Numbered from the stretch's first letter, positions 51,101 to 62,466 are shown. The stretch: DNA of 64,000 nt from Sanderia malayensis (GCA_013076295.1 RQOL01000532.1:3100001-3164000); one strand, 5' to 3'. Notes: generated by a model from the sequence alone, not told the origin. Numbers and translations: made by a program.

Positions 51101-51390
51101 AATAGACCGAAACATGGCTAACAAATAGTCGAAACCTACTGATTAGGGCCTTCTCATCATTTTGCGACAAGCTTCAGCTCTCTAGGACAATTGGTTCAAA
51201 AGTTGGTCCTTTGGGCTGGCCGCAGCAAGTGAATTTCTTTATGTATACTCCACGAACGTTCAAATTGCAAAATTGACATTGTGAAATAGACGAAAATTTG
51301 GGGAAAAAATAGTCCACACCGACTAATTAGGGCTTTCTGATCATTTTGAGACATATTTCAGCTTTCTAGGACAATTGGTTCAAAAGATAC
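45173..51390. repeat. satellite family A, 184-bp unit, 33 copies
   Basis: Head-to-tail array. The CAAAAGTTGGTCC motif occurs 33 times from 45309 to 51197 at exactly 184-bp average spacing (5888/32), so essentially no indels. Landmarks in each unit: TCTAGGACAATTGGTTCAAA, CAATTACTTTATGTATACTC, AATGACATTTTAAAATAGAC, GGCTAACAAATAGTCGAAAC. Sub-types cluster: a variant with GTATAATCC and GGTCCAGACGCTTGG is consecutive at 47897-48816, and an identical pair with CACTCTCATC occupies 50276-50643. The first and last units are the most diverged. Each unit carries an open frame of 73 residues on the minus strand that overlaps the next unit, a by-product of repetition. Confidence 0.97.
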
Positions 51391-53930
51391 AGTAGTCGTT
51401 CAAAACGCACCGGATATCGACCTACTCGAAACCCTTAGAAAACCTCCTTGAAACCCTTACCGAAAGCTGGTGATAGTTTGCAATGAAATCTAAGTTGCAA
51501 ATAGTCGAACCATACTATTTCGATCATGCTCATCACGTTGCAACAATTTGCAGCTTTCTAGGACAACTGGTTCAAAAGATAGTCGTTCTAAAAGCACCGG
51601 ATATCGACCTACTCGAAACCATTAGAAAACCTCCTTGAAACCCTTATCAAACGCTGGTGATAGTTTACAATGAAATCTAAGTTGCAAATAGTCGAACCAT
51701 AGTATTTCGATCATGCTCATCACGTTGCAACAATTTGCAGCTTTCTAGGACAACTGGTTCAAAAAATAGTTGTTCTAAAAGTACCGGATATCGACCTACT
51801 CGAAACCCTTAGAAAACCTCTTGAAACCCTTATCGAACGCTGGTGATAGTTTGCAATGAAATCTAAGTTCCAAATAGTCGAACCATACTATTTCGATCAT
51901 GCTCATCACGTTGCAACAATTTGCAGCTTTCTAGGACAACTGGTTCAAAAGATAGTCGTTCTAAAAGCAGCGGATATCGACCTACTCGAAACCCTTAGAA
52001 AACCTCCTTGAAACCCTTATCAAACGCTGGTGATAGTTTACAATGAAATCTAAGTTCCAAATAGTCGAACCATACTATTTCGATCATGCTCATCACGTTG
52101 CAACAATTTGCAGCTTTCTAGGACAACTGGTTCAAAAAATAGTTGTTCTAAAGGTACCGGATATCGACCTACTCGAAACCCCTAGAAAACCTCCTTGAAA
52201 CCCTTATCAAACGCTGGTGATAGTTTACAATGAAATCTAAGTTCCAAATAGTCGAACCATACTATTTCGATCATGCTCATCACGTTGCAACAATTTGCAG
52301 CTTTCTAGGACAACTGGTTCAAAAGATAGTCGTTCTAAAACCACAGGATATCGACCTACTCGAAACCCTTAGAAAACCTCCTTGAAACCCTTATCAAACG
52401 CTGGTGATAGTTTGCAATGAAATCTAAGTTCCAAATAGTCGAACCATACTATTTCGATCATGCTCATCACGTTGCAACAATTTGCAGCTTTCTAGGACAA
52501 CTGGTTCAAAAGATAGTTGTTCTAAAACCATAGGATATCGACCTACTCGAAACCCTTAGAAAACCTCCTTGAAACCCTTATCAAACGCTGGTGATAGTTT
52601 GCAATGAAATCTAAGTTCCAAATAGTCGAACCATACTATTTCGATCATGCTCATCACGTTGCAACAATTTCCGCTCTCTAGGACAACTGGTTCAAAAGAT
52701 AGTTGTTCTAAAAGCAGCGGATATCGACCTACTCGAAACCCTTAGAAAACCTCCTTGAAACCCTTATCAAACGCTGGTGATAGTTTACAATGAAATCTAA
52801 GTTCCAAATAGTCGAACCATACTATTTCGATCATGCTCATCACGTTGCAACAATTTCCGCTCTCTAGGACAACTGGTTCAAAAGATAGTTGTTCTAAAAG
52901 CAGCGGATATCGACCTACTCGAAACCCTTAGAAAACCTCCTTGAAACCCTTATCAAACGCTGGTGATAGTTTACAATGAAATCTAAGTTCCAAATAGTCG
53001 AACCATACTATTTCGATCATGCTCATCACGTTGCAACAATTTGCAGCTTTCTAGGACAACTGGTTCAAAAGATAGTTGTTCTAAAACCACAGGATATCGA
53101 CCTACTCGAAACCCTTAGAAAACCTCCTTGAAACCCTTATCAAACGCTGGTGATAGTTTGCAATGAAATCTAAGTTCCAAATAGTCGAACCATACTATTT
53201 CGATCATGCTCATCACGTTGCAACAATTTGCAGCTTTCTAGGACAACTGGTTCAAAAGATAGTTGTTCTAAAACCACAGGATATCGACCTACTCGAAACC
53301 CTTAGAAAACCTCCTTGAAACCCTTATCAAACGCTGGTGATAGTTTGCAATGAAATCTAAGTTCCAAATAGTCGAACCATACTATTTCGATCATGCTCAT
53401 CACGTTGCAACAATTTCCGCTCTCTAGGACAACTGGTTCAAAAGATAGTTGTTCTAAAAGCAGCGGATATCGACCTACTCGAAACCCTTAGAAAACCTCC
53501 TTGAAACCCTTATCAAACGCTGGTGATAGTTTACAATGAAATCTAAGTTCCAAATAGTCGAACCATACTATTTCGATCATGCTCATCACGTTGCAACAAT
53601 TTCCGCTCTCTAGGACAACTGGTTCAAAAGATAGTTGTTCTAAAAGCAGCGGATATCGACCTACTCGAAACCCTTAGAAAACCTCCTTGAAACCCTTATC
53701 AAACGCTGGTGATAGTTTACAATGAAATCTAAGTTGCAAATAGTCGAACCATACTATTTCGATCATGCTCATCACGTTGCAACAATTTGCAGCTCTCTAG
53801 GACAACTGGTTCAAAAGATAGTCGTTCTAAAAGCACCGGATATCGACCTACTCGAAACCCTTAGAAAACCTCCTTGAAACCCTTATCGAACGCTGGTGAT
53901 AGTTTGCAATGAAATCTAAGTTTGAAATCT
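51391..53930. repeat. satellite family B, 186-187-bp unit, 14 copies
   Basis: GATATCGACCTACTCGAAAC occurs at 51413, 51600, 51787, 51973, 52160, 52347, 52534, 52720, 52906, 53093, 53280, 53466, 53652 and 53839, a spacing of 186-187 bp. It shares the core TCTAGGACAACTGGTTCAAA and AATAGTCGAA with family A but is otherwise distinct. The one-base difference in length goes with the TTTGCAGCTTTC versus TTTCCGCTCTC variants. Confidence 0.97.
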
Positions 53931-54179
53931 TTTTCGATCATGCTCATGACGTTGCAAAAACTTTCAGCTCTCTAGGACAATTGGTTCAAAAGCTGGTCCC
54001 GAGGGCTGGCGGTAACAAGTGAATTTCTTTATGTAGCTATACTTCATGAACGATCAAATTGACAAATTGATATTTTGAAATGGACCAAAATTTGGTAATT
54101 AAATAGTCGAAACCTACTAATTAGGGCCTTCTGATCATTTTGAGACAAGTTTCAGCTCTCTAGGACAATTGGAAAATGT
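53931..54179. repeat. satellite family A, right-hand diverged copy
   Basis: About 1.3 units with the A landmarks (TCTAGGACAATTGGTTCAAA, GGTCCCGAGGGCTGG, TTTCTTTATGTA, AATAGTCGAAACCTACTAAT), diverged like the outermost units of the main array. It places family A on both sides of family B. Confidence 0.88.
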
Positions 54180-54905
54180 TTTAAAATGCCCCAGGACCTC
54201 TAGTAAACCTATTTCAATAAAATATTCATGAAAATATAGCAATTGGAACTAATAGGGCTCAAAAGCAGACACAATGTCTTTTTGTTCATTGGCATTAACT
54301 ACTCCGCCAGGGTAAACGTCACATAAACTAAATTGTCTCTCGATCCAATGGTCCAAAAAATTGAAAATTTTCTTCAAATGTGCCGGGACCTCTAGTAAAC
54401 CTATTGCAATAAAAATTTCGTGTAAATCTAATCATTGCGATTAATAGGGTTCAAAAGCAGACGCAATGTCTTTTAGTTCCATGGCTTGTTAGTAATACTG
54501 CTAGCGTAAATGTCACTTAAAACAAGCTGTCTTTCGATCCAATGGTCCAAAAAATTAAAAATACTTTTAAAATGTGCTCGGACCTCTAGTGAACCAATTT
54601 CAATATGAATTTCACGAAAATCTAACCATTGGAACTACTAGGGTTCAAACGCAGACACAATGTCTTTTAGTTCCATGGCATGTCAGCTATACTGGGAGCG
54701 TAAATGTCACATAAACTACGTTTTCACTCGATCCAATGGTCCTAAGAGTTTGAAAATTTTTTTAAAATGTGCAGGAACTTCTAGTCAACCAATTAGAATT
54801 TCCTGAAACTCTAACCATTGGAACTAATAGGATTCAAAAGCAGACACAATGTCTTTTAGTTCCATTGCATGTTAGCTATACTGCGAGCGTAAATGTCACA
54901 TAAAG
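54180..54905. repeat. satellite family C, right flank, 4 copies
   Basis: Four diverged units with the GCAGACrCAATGT motif at 54265, 54457, 54651 and 54840, a spacing of 189-194 bp. Each contains TCGATCCAATGGTCCAAAA, which lines up with the TCTAGGACAATTGGTTCAAA core of A and B. Confidence 0.88.
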
Positions 54906-55175
54906 CTCGAAATGATGTTTAATGGCTAACAACAAAAACTCGCAAGAAGAATGGAAATTATCTTTATTATCATGGCTGGCCAAATGTTCGAGAAGAAGGT
55001 TAAAAACTAATGTTCTATTTAACTCTAAAGAAAGTTACTGAAATGGTAAGAATTTTTTTTCGAATTTAGTTATTGATCGGAATTGATTGTTATCGGCTTT
55101 TCGACAATTATTTAGTTTAGACCTGTTTTTGGAGTGATTAGTCCCCCTTTGGGCTGTTTTGGCAGATTCCTGTGT

Positions 55176-55203
55176 TCTGTTCTGTTCTGTTCTGTTCTGT
55201 TTT
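55176..55203. repeat. (TTCTG)n microsatellite
   Basis: Five consecutive TTCTG pentamers. Confidence 0.9.
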
Positions 55204-55538
55204 TTAGTAACGTCAGAAAAGAATTGCTTGCGTAAACAAAAACAGTCGACAAGACAACAGTCAACAACGTATTGTTCCTTCAAGTTCAGACCTTCAACAG
55301 AAGGATTAGGACTTCAAATCCAATGGGAAACCGTCCCAATTCGGTGAAGGTCCGAGTTATCTAGGACGTGACCAAATTGGACCCAGCTGGAGAAAGCTTT
55401 GTTTATATGTAATCAGTCTCGGAACAAATCCTTTTGTCAGGTCAACACTTATATTTAATTTTGCTTTCGTACGCAAAATCCATTGTTATCCAATCATTCA
55501 GTGTCCATGTTGCCAAAGAGACAGATAAACAAACCAAA

Positions 55539-55547
55539 ATATAAAAG
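55539..55547 (+). promoter_or_regulatory. TATA box of the acidic/cationic secreted-protein gene
   Basis: ATATAAAAG, with a predicted start site about 30 bp downstream near 55570. It is followed by an untranslated first exon ending at the donor TTCAAG/gtaagt (55626/55627). The intron ends at the acceptor TTTGCAG (55873), 14 nt before the ATG. The spacing is right for a TATA-driven, highly expressed gene. Confidence 0.6.
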
Positions 55548-55887
55548 TGACTGTTGGGGGCGACAATATTCACAAGACATTGATTTCTGCAAGGTGTCTG
55601 GCTAGACAAGTAAGGTTCAATTCAAGGTAAGTTTGTGAAGCTTTTTCCCTTTTTACCAACAACACAAGTCACCATCATGTGGTAGTTATCCTATATATCG
55701 TAATCTATATCTCACTCATTTATGTTATCCCCGTTATGACAGCAGTTTGAGATCATGGAAATATGGAAACAATACCGCGTTGCATTTTTTGTGCCACCGC
55801 CCTACTGCGCTTCCGTAAAATTTGATTGCCTTCCACCATTTCAGTTGAACTTAAAATATCGCCTTCTTTGCAGGAAAATAGAGAGAA

Positions 55888-57120
55888 ATGGCTTTGAAGT
55901 TGATGCTCATCGTTTTGCTTGGGCTAACAGCCGTATACGGTATGAGGTTTACCCGATACTCGTGCTAAAACTTTATGCCACTCCCTGTTCCGCATCGTAC
56001 GATCATTACGATTTCTGCACTTACCCTGAATGCGTTTTTCATCTTCGTAGCTGTTCCAGCGCCTGAATATGACGATGAAGACGATGCTGATCTGGAAGGT
56101 GAGAAAACAAAGACGTTAACTCCTTAGTTCCTCTCTCAAGCCCTTCATGAATGCATGACCCTGCGTTAAAAAGGATGCTGGTTAATCTGAGATTAATCAA
56201 GCATTAGAAATTTCTGTGTAACCCTTTGTTTACAATTTATCATAACGACTGCTTTTTTGCTTGCAGATCTCGCAAATTCCGTCGAAGATGAACCGAGCGA
56301 AGATGAAGAAGACGAAGTGATGGAAGATGAAAGCGAAGACGAAGAAGACCCAAAAAAGAAAGTATCAAAAAAGAAGAAGTACCATGCAATCTGGAATAAA
56401 AAGGCATTCTGTGTTTGCAAGATTGCAGCAAAGAAAGGAGACGAACCAATGACCCAGGATGAATTGGAAGAGGGACTCGCTGAAAATGACCCCAAAATGA
56501 CCAAAGCAGCAATAAAGGCAGCAATAAAGAAGGCTATTAAAAAACTGGTCTCTCCTTACTTCAAGGCAGTCAACCTTAATTGTCATTGCACCAAGGAGAA
56601 AAGAGTTCTCCGGTAAGTCAGGCTTGTTATCTTATGTATTTCCACACTCCCGTCTCTGGTATCGATTTGCATTTCAGCAAAAGTAAATTATTAAAACGAC
56701 CGTGTTCAATGAGTCATTGGCTAACTAAACAATGAGCCAAACCAATAGAAGGATTTGTAGGCGTTGAAAAACAATGCCATCTTCGTTTGTGTTGCCCTGC
56801 AATGATTGTTGTCGAATAAATTGGTATTTATTTAATTACAAAGGCACCTAGCGAATTCCCCCTGAAAATCACAGCACCTCCCCCGTTTTTATTGTTGTTA
56901 TAATTTCATTTCAACTCCTTGTAATGGTGTTAAAATTATCCGCTCCTGTATGCAGCTTTACAAGTCTTGTCTCATTTTTGGTACAATTTAAGACGGACTA
57001 TTTCTTTTTAGCCTGTTCTACTACCTGCATATGCTGAAGAACTCTAAAGCGGCCAAGACAATGAGAGGCTACTTGAGAAAAGTGGTACTTCTCTCCAAAT
57101 CACTCAAAAAAACAGGTTAA
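55888..57120 (+). CDS. secreted acidic-then-cationic protein, antimicrobial-precursor-like
   Basis: I do not recognise a named family. Coding exons: 55888-55939, 56051-56098, 56267-56612, 57012-57120; GT-AG and in frame, 184 residues, preceded by a non-coding exon near 55570-55626. Signal peptide 1-17 (MALKLMLIVLLGLTAVY). Residues 23-61 are almost all Asp/Glu with no cysteine. A basic hinge (KKKVSKKKK, 63-71) resembles a proprotein-convertase site. The rest is cationic: FCVCK (82, 84), a Lys/Ala/Ile stretch at 110-128 (MTKAAIKAAIKKAIKKLV) that would be an amphipathic helix, NCHC (139, 141), and a Lys/Arg-rich end. An acidic propiece balancing a cationic mature part is the layout of many antimicrobial-peptide precursors (for example coral damicornin), but there is no sequence match I can claim. 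Alternatives: a biomineral matrix protein or a nucleic-acid or polyanion binder. Confidence 0.8.
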
Positions 57121-57595
57121 ACACTGACCGTGGTTGGAAGCGTTTTCACTGAAGAAACATGATGAACTTTTTTTAATACACTTTTGTACAAGCTTTTGTA
57201 TATTTTTATACGCCCGTTCTGGGACGAAGTTTTGTATGCTGATATATACATTTATCTTTCTGCAAGCATGAGAAAAACATGTTTTCTTTATTTTTGTCTT
57301 TCTTTACGCGCAGTCGGGGGAAGCTTCCAGAATCTGACTCCCCAAGGTGGTTCTATAGCCGAGCCGGTGTTTTCCAGTTGGAATTTTTTGACACATTGTT
57401 CGCAAGCTCAGTATATTCTCAGCAAAAGTTGATTATAATTACAATACACAGTTGAGGATATGCAATTAATGATTTTAATAAGTTTAAGCTATGGAATAAT
57501 CTCTAGACAGGATATTGAGCCCTGCGTCCAGCTGATGCAAAGAATAAAGATAGTAACTGGACTTAACTTAGCTCAACTTACCATTACAATAAGAT

Positions 57596-57726
57596 ACACG
57601 TTTTTTTATAAGAAACCTAGATCTAGACGCCCTATAATTTAAGAAACTTTTAGAACTAAAATGTGGCTAAAAATTAAGAAACTTTTACTACTAGGCCTTG
57701 AGCCAGGTTTCTTATAAAAAACGTGT
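57596..57726. mobile_element. MITE with CACGTTTTTTTATAAGAAACC termini
   Basis: A 131-bp element whose ends ACACGTTTTTTTATAAGAAA and TTTCTTATAAAAAACGTGT are inverted copies with one T-run length difference. TA lies at both boundaries, consistent with a TA target duplication. It shares TATAAGAA with the elements at 620 and 44565. It is in the 3' flank of the secreted-protein gene. Confidence 0.8.
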
Positions 57727-58623
57727 AACATGATGCTAGTGATATTAAAAATTATCTTCATTGAAGGGGCATTTGCGCAAAAATTTGTTACCAGTAAACA
57801 TGCAAATCACCACTGGCATTTTCCAATGTTTTCTGCTTGAAATAAACAATACAACTGCCTCTCAAACGAGCTAAATATTGAAATATTATTCAACAAGAGC
57901 TGTTTTCTCACAAGTTGGAGCCGAGCAGAAGGCAAGCATTGTCGGCAAAGCTGTTGTGTGCAGAAGATGATGTCGTCAAATTGATCAAGTTTTCATGCTC
58001 GATCTCAACAAACAATCACTTCAAAAGAATAATCAACAACAAAATTTAAGAACTATTAATAGACTTTAGCGACTGTTGGTTGTTATTTTGACTAGGATAC
58101 TGTTTTGTTATATAGCCAATTTTAAGAGTATTTTTAAGCTGATCTAAAATTGGTAGTCAGAAATTTTCTTCAGTGAAAAATTTACTCCAAGACCCCTTAT
58201 TAAATGCTGCTGCTCAAATTTTTGCTTTGAGCCCCCCCTTGTTAATTTTTTGGGACTACACATCCTTTTGTACAAGATACCACTGAGTTCTATAGATACC
58301 ACTTATTCTTATATTGCAATTCATAAAAATTATGGGGTATAAAATAATTACAGTCGAATTGTTTCTTGCCATATCTTATTTTTCATAAACGCGTTTGACA
58401 AAAGGAAAATGAATTTCCATAGTTATTGTGATCTGCCATTTAACCAGCATCCCAAGGGAAAATCAAACCGAAGAAAATAGCAACAACAACAACATCTTAA
58501 AACTGCTGCTATGGAAACAATAATGTAAATTGGTCAAGATGGCGTCCACTTTTGATATATTGGCACAACAAAACTCGGCGATGTTTGTATAAATTTTGGA
58601 ATTTTACTTTTTGTTGATTAATA
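57727..58623. other. intergenic, nothing recognised
   Basis: Spacer between the secreted-protein gene and the EF-hand gene. An AATAAA at about 57841 could serve the upstream gene. No further feature is supported. Confidence 0.5.
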
Positions 58624-61600
58624 ATGTACAAAAAGCGGGACCTTCTGGCAAATAAAGCGTACAGAGACTCTGTAAAGAAATGGGGAGAGCCAGAAATTCC
58701 GCGGAAAAGGGTAATAATTGCACCCCTAATGGCAGGAGCTGTTGCAAAGAATGTCAACTTACGGAATATGGAACGAAATGATAAAGGATTGGATCAATTG
58801 TCAACTCCCATTATAAATGCAGATAAACTATTCAAACAAATGCAACTGGAGAGTAAGTCGTTTATTATTTATAACCAAATTAAAACAACTTTTACATCAT
58901 ATCTTCATTGTATAATACATTATGTAAATATACGCTCAAGTAGTTACTGTACTGTTAGATTACTTTCCGATTACACGCATGCACGTAATATTGCAGCCAA
59001 TACTGCGGGGAAGAGTGAGCTTGCAAACGACTATTCTGAATATAAAAGTTGGCTTGAAAAGCAGAAAAAATTACGAGCTGATCTGAATGGCTTTGGGCTC
59101 GATGCAAAATGGCTTGAGAAGAAGACACATAGATCAGTTCTAGAAGACAGAGTTTTAAAACGTATGCAAGAGAAGCCAGAAAACCTGGATGGGGAAAGCA
59201 GTAGTGAAGAAGTAATGAATCTGTTCTATTTTATAACAGTTTTGCTTGAAGTTCAACCTCGCTGCAAATTCTTTGTGATACCAAACTATGGTACAATTAG
59301 CAATGTGGTTGAAAAGTGTGCAAAATAAGGCATTTGCCCTGTTCATGATCTGGTTGCAAATTGCCTTATCTGCAGACTAGCAGATTGATTTGCAGAGCTG
59401 TGAAAAGTAGCCCCCCTTTAACCATCTGGATAATTATCACAATTTCAAGGATTTACAACCTTCTTTATAAACTCTATCAAATGGCACAATTAATCATGAT
59501 CATTTCATCTTCCATAGGAGCAGGAGGCCCATGTCATTGCCACTCCTCCACCTCTGACAAAGGCTCAAATGAAACTGCTGCCCCTGTTAAAGCAACCACT
59601 GCCAATGGCAATGTCCATCATAGCAGAATATTGTCACAATAACAAACTCCGGCTGCTAGATTTGTTCACAGAAGTCGATAAAGACAAGGATTGGTCGATA
59701 TCGAGAGATGAATTGTGCAAGCTTGTCAGATATCACGAAATACCATTAAGTGATGCTCACTTGGAGGAGATGATAATCGCTCTCGATGTTGATAATAATG
59801 ATCAATTGGAATATAGAGAGCTTGCCCATGGCGTTGAAGTGTACAGGGTGGATCAAAGGTATCTAAATGTTTATATATCAAGACCCAGTAGCATTTGGGG
59901 ACAGGGTGACGATGTATCTACTCCCTGATTGGATCTGATCGGTCCCTGATTGCTTGACCAGGTTCTAATTTGCAACTCAAGCTTGAAGTCCACCTTTTTC
60001 TTTCAGAGAGATTGGATTATACAATAATCCGTATCTTAAATTTCTGTTTGAAACTTTGTGATCAGAATGACAAATTCAACAATAAAGACGTACTTTTTAA
60101 ACTTTTTGTTGCAGATGGAAGAAAATTAAAGAGCTGATGGACATGGATGTAGATGCTACAAGAAAGGAGGGGGCCATCGGAAGTGATGAGACGGTTGATA
60201 GGAAGGCATTAGCAGCAAGTCCCAATGATGGTACCCATAGCAGAAGAGGACAAAGAAGGGTATCTGCCAAACTCAAAGTCTGCGATGAAAGTGATGATTA
60301 TTCCGATTTCAGTGATGCATCTGTAGATCTGTTGAAGCTTCCAGAAATTAACACAGCTATCAAAACAGATGCAACCGCTATCAAGGTATAATATCCTATC
60401 CTACGGTAATCATATGTAATGCTTTTAAAGAAGTAGTTTGTAGGGAGTGTGTGCTAGTCCTGTATAGTAGTTAGTTTTATCATATCGATGATGGAATTGC
60501 TTTCTGCTCTGCGACTCACTGTATAGCCAACAATTTGTGGCTATATTAGCATTGAGTTGACTCTATCTATTCACACTGTTCCAAATGTATTTTGCAGTAG
60601 TCAGAACTTCAAGGAAATGTACACAGACTGAGGCATTACAATTGTTGAGCTGATGAGCAGTTAAAACTCTTGAGTCCAACTCAACCTGCTTTTCAGCTCC
60701 TGCCAAATTGACCACGTCGGACGAGGCTCGCAAATTCTCGTTTGAGCTTGTCCCCTTGTTTTACATGCATACGGTCGATTGTTGACAGTAAAGATGACAC
60801 AAGAGAGCCTTGGGTCTAATGCTATCTTGACCTAATGCAATTTCATGAAATTGAAATTGACCGCATTTCTGCTATCTCTCTATGTTGCTTCAGGTGCGAG
60901 AAAAGAGATTACGAAAGCATAAACAGAGAAAGGAAAAACAGAAAAAACAGATGCAAAAACCAACAGCTGGAAAAGGCTATTCTCCGTCCACCATGCAAGG
61001 ACCCAAGGGTGAAATCAAAGACAAATACACAGCTCGCACTGTTAACAACGTGAATGAATCATTGGATATGATGCATAGAAGTGGCATACCGATCAGAGAG
61101 GATGCCGTTAAAAGAGGTGAGAGACTGTGCCGTTATGTTTTAGTGTCAATGGATGTTTATTTGGGGCTATAGATGGCGACAGAAACCGAGCAAATATGTG
61201 GATTTTGATCCGCTGGAGAAATGCAAATAAAAGAGTTTGATTAAACATTTACGGCTAAATATTGGGATCATCGCGTTTCCTTTGACTTGCATTGCGTTGC
61301 GAAGCATTCTGGGCTGCAATTTGAAGCTGGCGATCAATCAACGGGCGTTGCACGGAGGCAGCAAAAGTTGCCTACGTGGTAACTTTTGAAGTTTTGAAGG
61401 ATATTTTGGGAAAGGATTTGAGAGAGAGATTAGCGGCAACAGAACTGCATGTCTAACCTAATTTGTCTTGGATACAACATATATACAGGATAAAAATAGT
61501 AATAGCAACCAACATCAACGACCACACAAAACATACTGTAAAACCTAGCCTCAAGGAGGGGGAAGTTGCTCATTTAATTTTCGAGGCTCAGAGGTGCCTT

Positions 61601-62268
61601 ATAAAGAGGGGGCTTAATTAACAATCTCTCTTTGAAAAGAGGGTGGGGGCTTAATTCAAAATCTCGCCGCGAAAGGTGGCTTGTTATTAACAGGGAGAGA
61701 GCTTAACGGATCTTAATATATAAGATCCGTTAAGCTCTCATGGTGCGGTATAATGTATCTCCGTCATGATGACTGAGCCTCCTTTGGGTTAACTGAGCCT
61801 CCTTTGGGTTAACCGGTGTATAATGTCCGTCATGATGACTGAGCCTCCTTTGGGTTAACTGAGCCTCCTTTGGGTTAACTGGTGGTGTATAACCAAAATG
61901 TCGTCTTTTGCTTTGCAGTGTTGCTCCATCCCTTCGACAAACCAGTTGATGTTTGCAGAGCAAATCTCCGACAGCCAGGCACTGACCTAATACCAGCATC
62001 AAAGTTTGATAAAAGCAGACAGCAGTATCAGTCAGTGGATAACAGCAACCTGGCCAGAGGAGGAATGACGCAAAAAGGCGCAGGGAGCGGCCGGCAAAAA
62101 GCATCAAGCAACCATCGTACACGTAGAAGCAGTCGAAAACAAAAGAAAAAGCAACGCAACAACGCATTCTGGACTGATGCGACTAGTCCATCTTTATCAA
62201 TCGATGATTTGGATAGGCGAACACCAACTGATAGTGTTTTCAGAGTTATCAAAACACCTTTACTGTAG
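58624..62268 (+). CDS. EF-hand protein, probably EFCAB12-like
   Basis: Exons: 58624-58852, 58997-59211, 59518-59858, 60115-60385, 60894-61116, 61919-62268; GT-AG, frame kept, 542 residues. The ATG is preceded in frame by a TGA three codons upstream, supporting the start. A basic N-terminus (KRVIIAPLMAGA) is followed by a Trp-rich helical part (SEYKSWLEKQKKLRADLNGF, then KWLEKK). Two canonical calcium-binding loops follow: Asp202-Glu213 (DKDKDWSISRDE) and Asp238-Glu249 (DVDNNDQLEYRE), each with acidic residues at 1, 3 and 12. The C-terminal half is polar, with lysine/arginine clusters (354-374 and near 480-490). The layout and length suit EFCAB12 (human about 570 residues), a poorly studied calcium-binding protein; another long single-pair EF-hand protein is possible. 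The family name is a judgement, the two EF-hands are certain. Confidence 0.82.
61550..61690. mobile_element. GGGGGCTTAATT-type MITE fragment
   Basis: Starts TACTGTAAAACC and contains GAGGGGGCTTAATTAA and GTGGGGGCTTAATTCA modules like the element at 5491-5615. The right terminus is not clear, so only part of the element may be present. It lies in the last EFCAB12-like intron. Confidence 0.45.
61697..61739. repeat. perfect 19-bp inverted repeat
   Basis: GAGAGCTTAACGGATCTTA and TAAGATCCGTTAAGCTCTC with a 5-nt ATATA loop. It sits in the last intron of the EF-hand gene, next to the tandem repeat at 61762. Confidence 0.9.
61762..61887. repeat. nested tandem repeat of a 20-bp unit beside an acceptor
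   Basis: The unit ACTGAGCCTCCTTTGGGTTA occurs twice in tandem, and the doublet plus spacer (GTGTATAATGTCCGTCATGATG) is repeated, giving four units. The array ends about 30 nt before the 3' splice site of the last EF-hand gene exon (61918). Confidence 0.9.
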
Positions 62269-62273
62269 TGTTA

Positions 62274-62375
62274 CGTAAAAACCCGCATATAAGAATCTGT
62301 AAATTTTCCTTCCAGGCTATTGTTCCAAGACAATAGGCTATTGTTTTGTCTATTGTTTTGAACAGTGAAATCACC
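62274..62375. mobile_element. truncated inverted copy of the 620-771 MITE
   Basis: Begins TACGTAAAAACCCGCATATA and its interior (CAATAGGCTATTGTTTTGTC) matches the reverse complement of the element at 620-771. The other terminus is missing. It starts six bases after the EF-hand gene stop codon, so it probably forms part of that 3' UTR. Confidence 0.6.
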
Positions 62376-62379
62376 CTCA

Positions 62380-62466
62380 GGGGCGGATCCAGCATAAAAT
62401 CTGACCGACGCTCTATTGCAGGCTTTTGGGCGTGGCCCATAAACTTTTCGTCGGCCACGCCCTTCT
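62380..62466. mobile_element. possible transposon end with CAGGGGCGGATCCAG
   Basis: CAGGGGCGGATCCAG resembles termini of common non-autonomous DNA elements, and is followed by an inverted GGGCGTGGCC/GGCCACGCCC pair at 62428-62462. The second terminus was not located. Confidence 0.4.

Noticed and set aside
45173..53930. Regular repeats that could look like a CRISPR array
   Set aside because: Units of 184-187 bp have no short constant repeat plus unique spacer structure, and the genome is animal.
61730..62167. 145-residue minus-strand frame opposite the last EF-hand gene exon
   Set aside because: It is antisense to a well-supported exon, and its repeated QLTQRRLSHH part is the translation of the tandem repeat.
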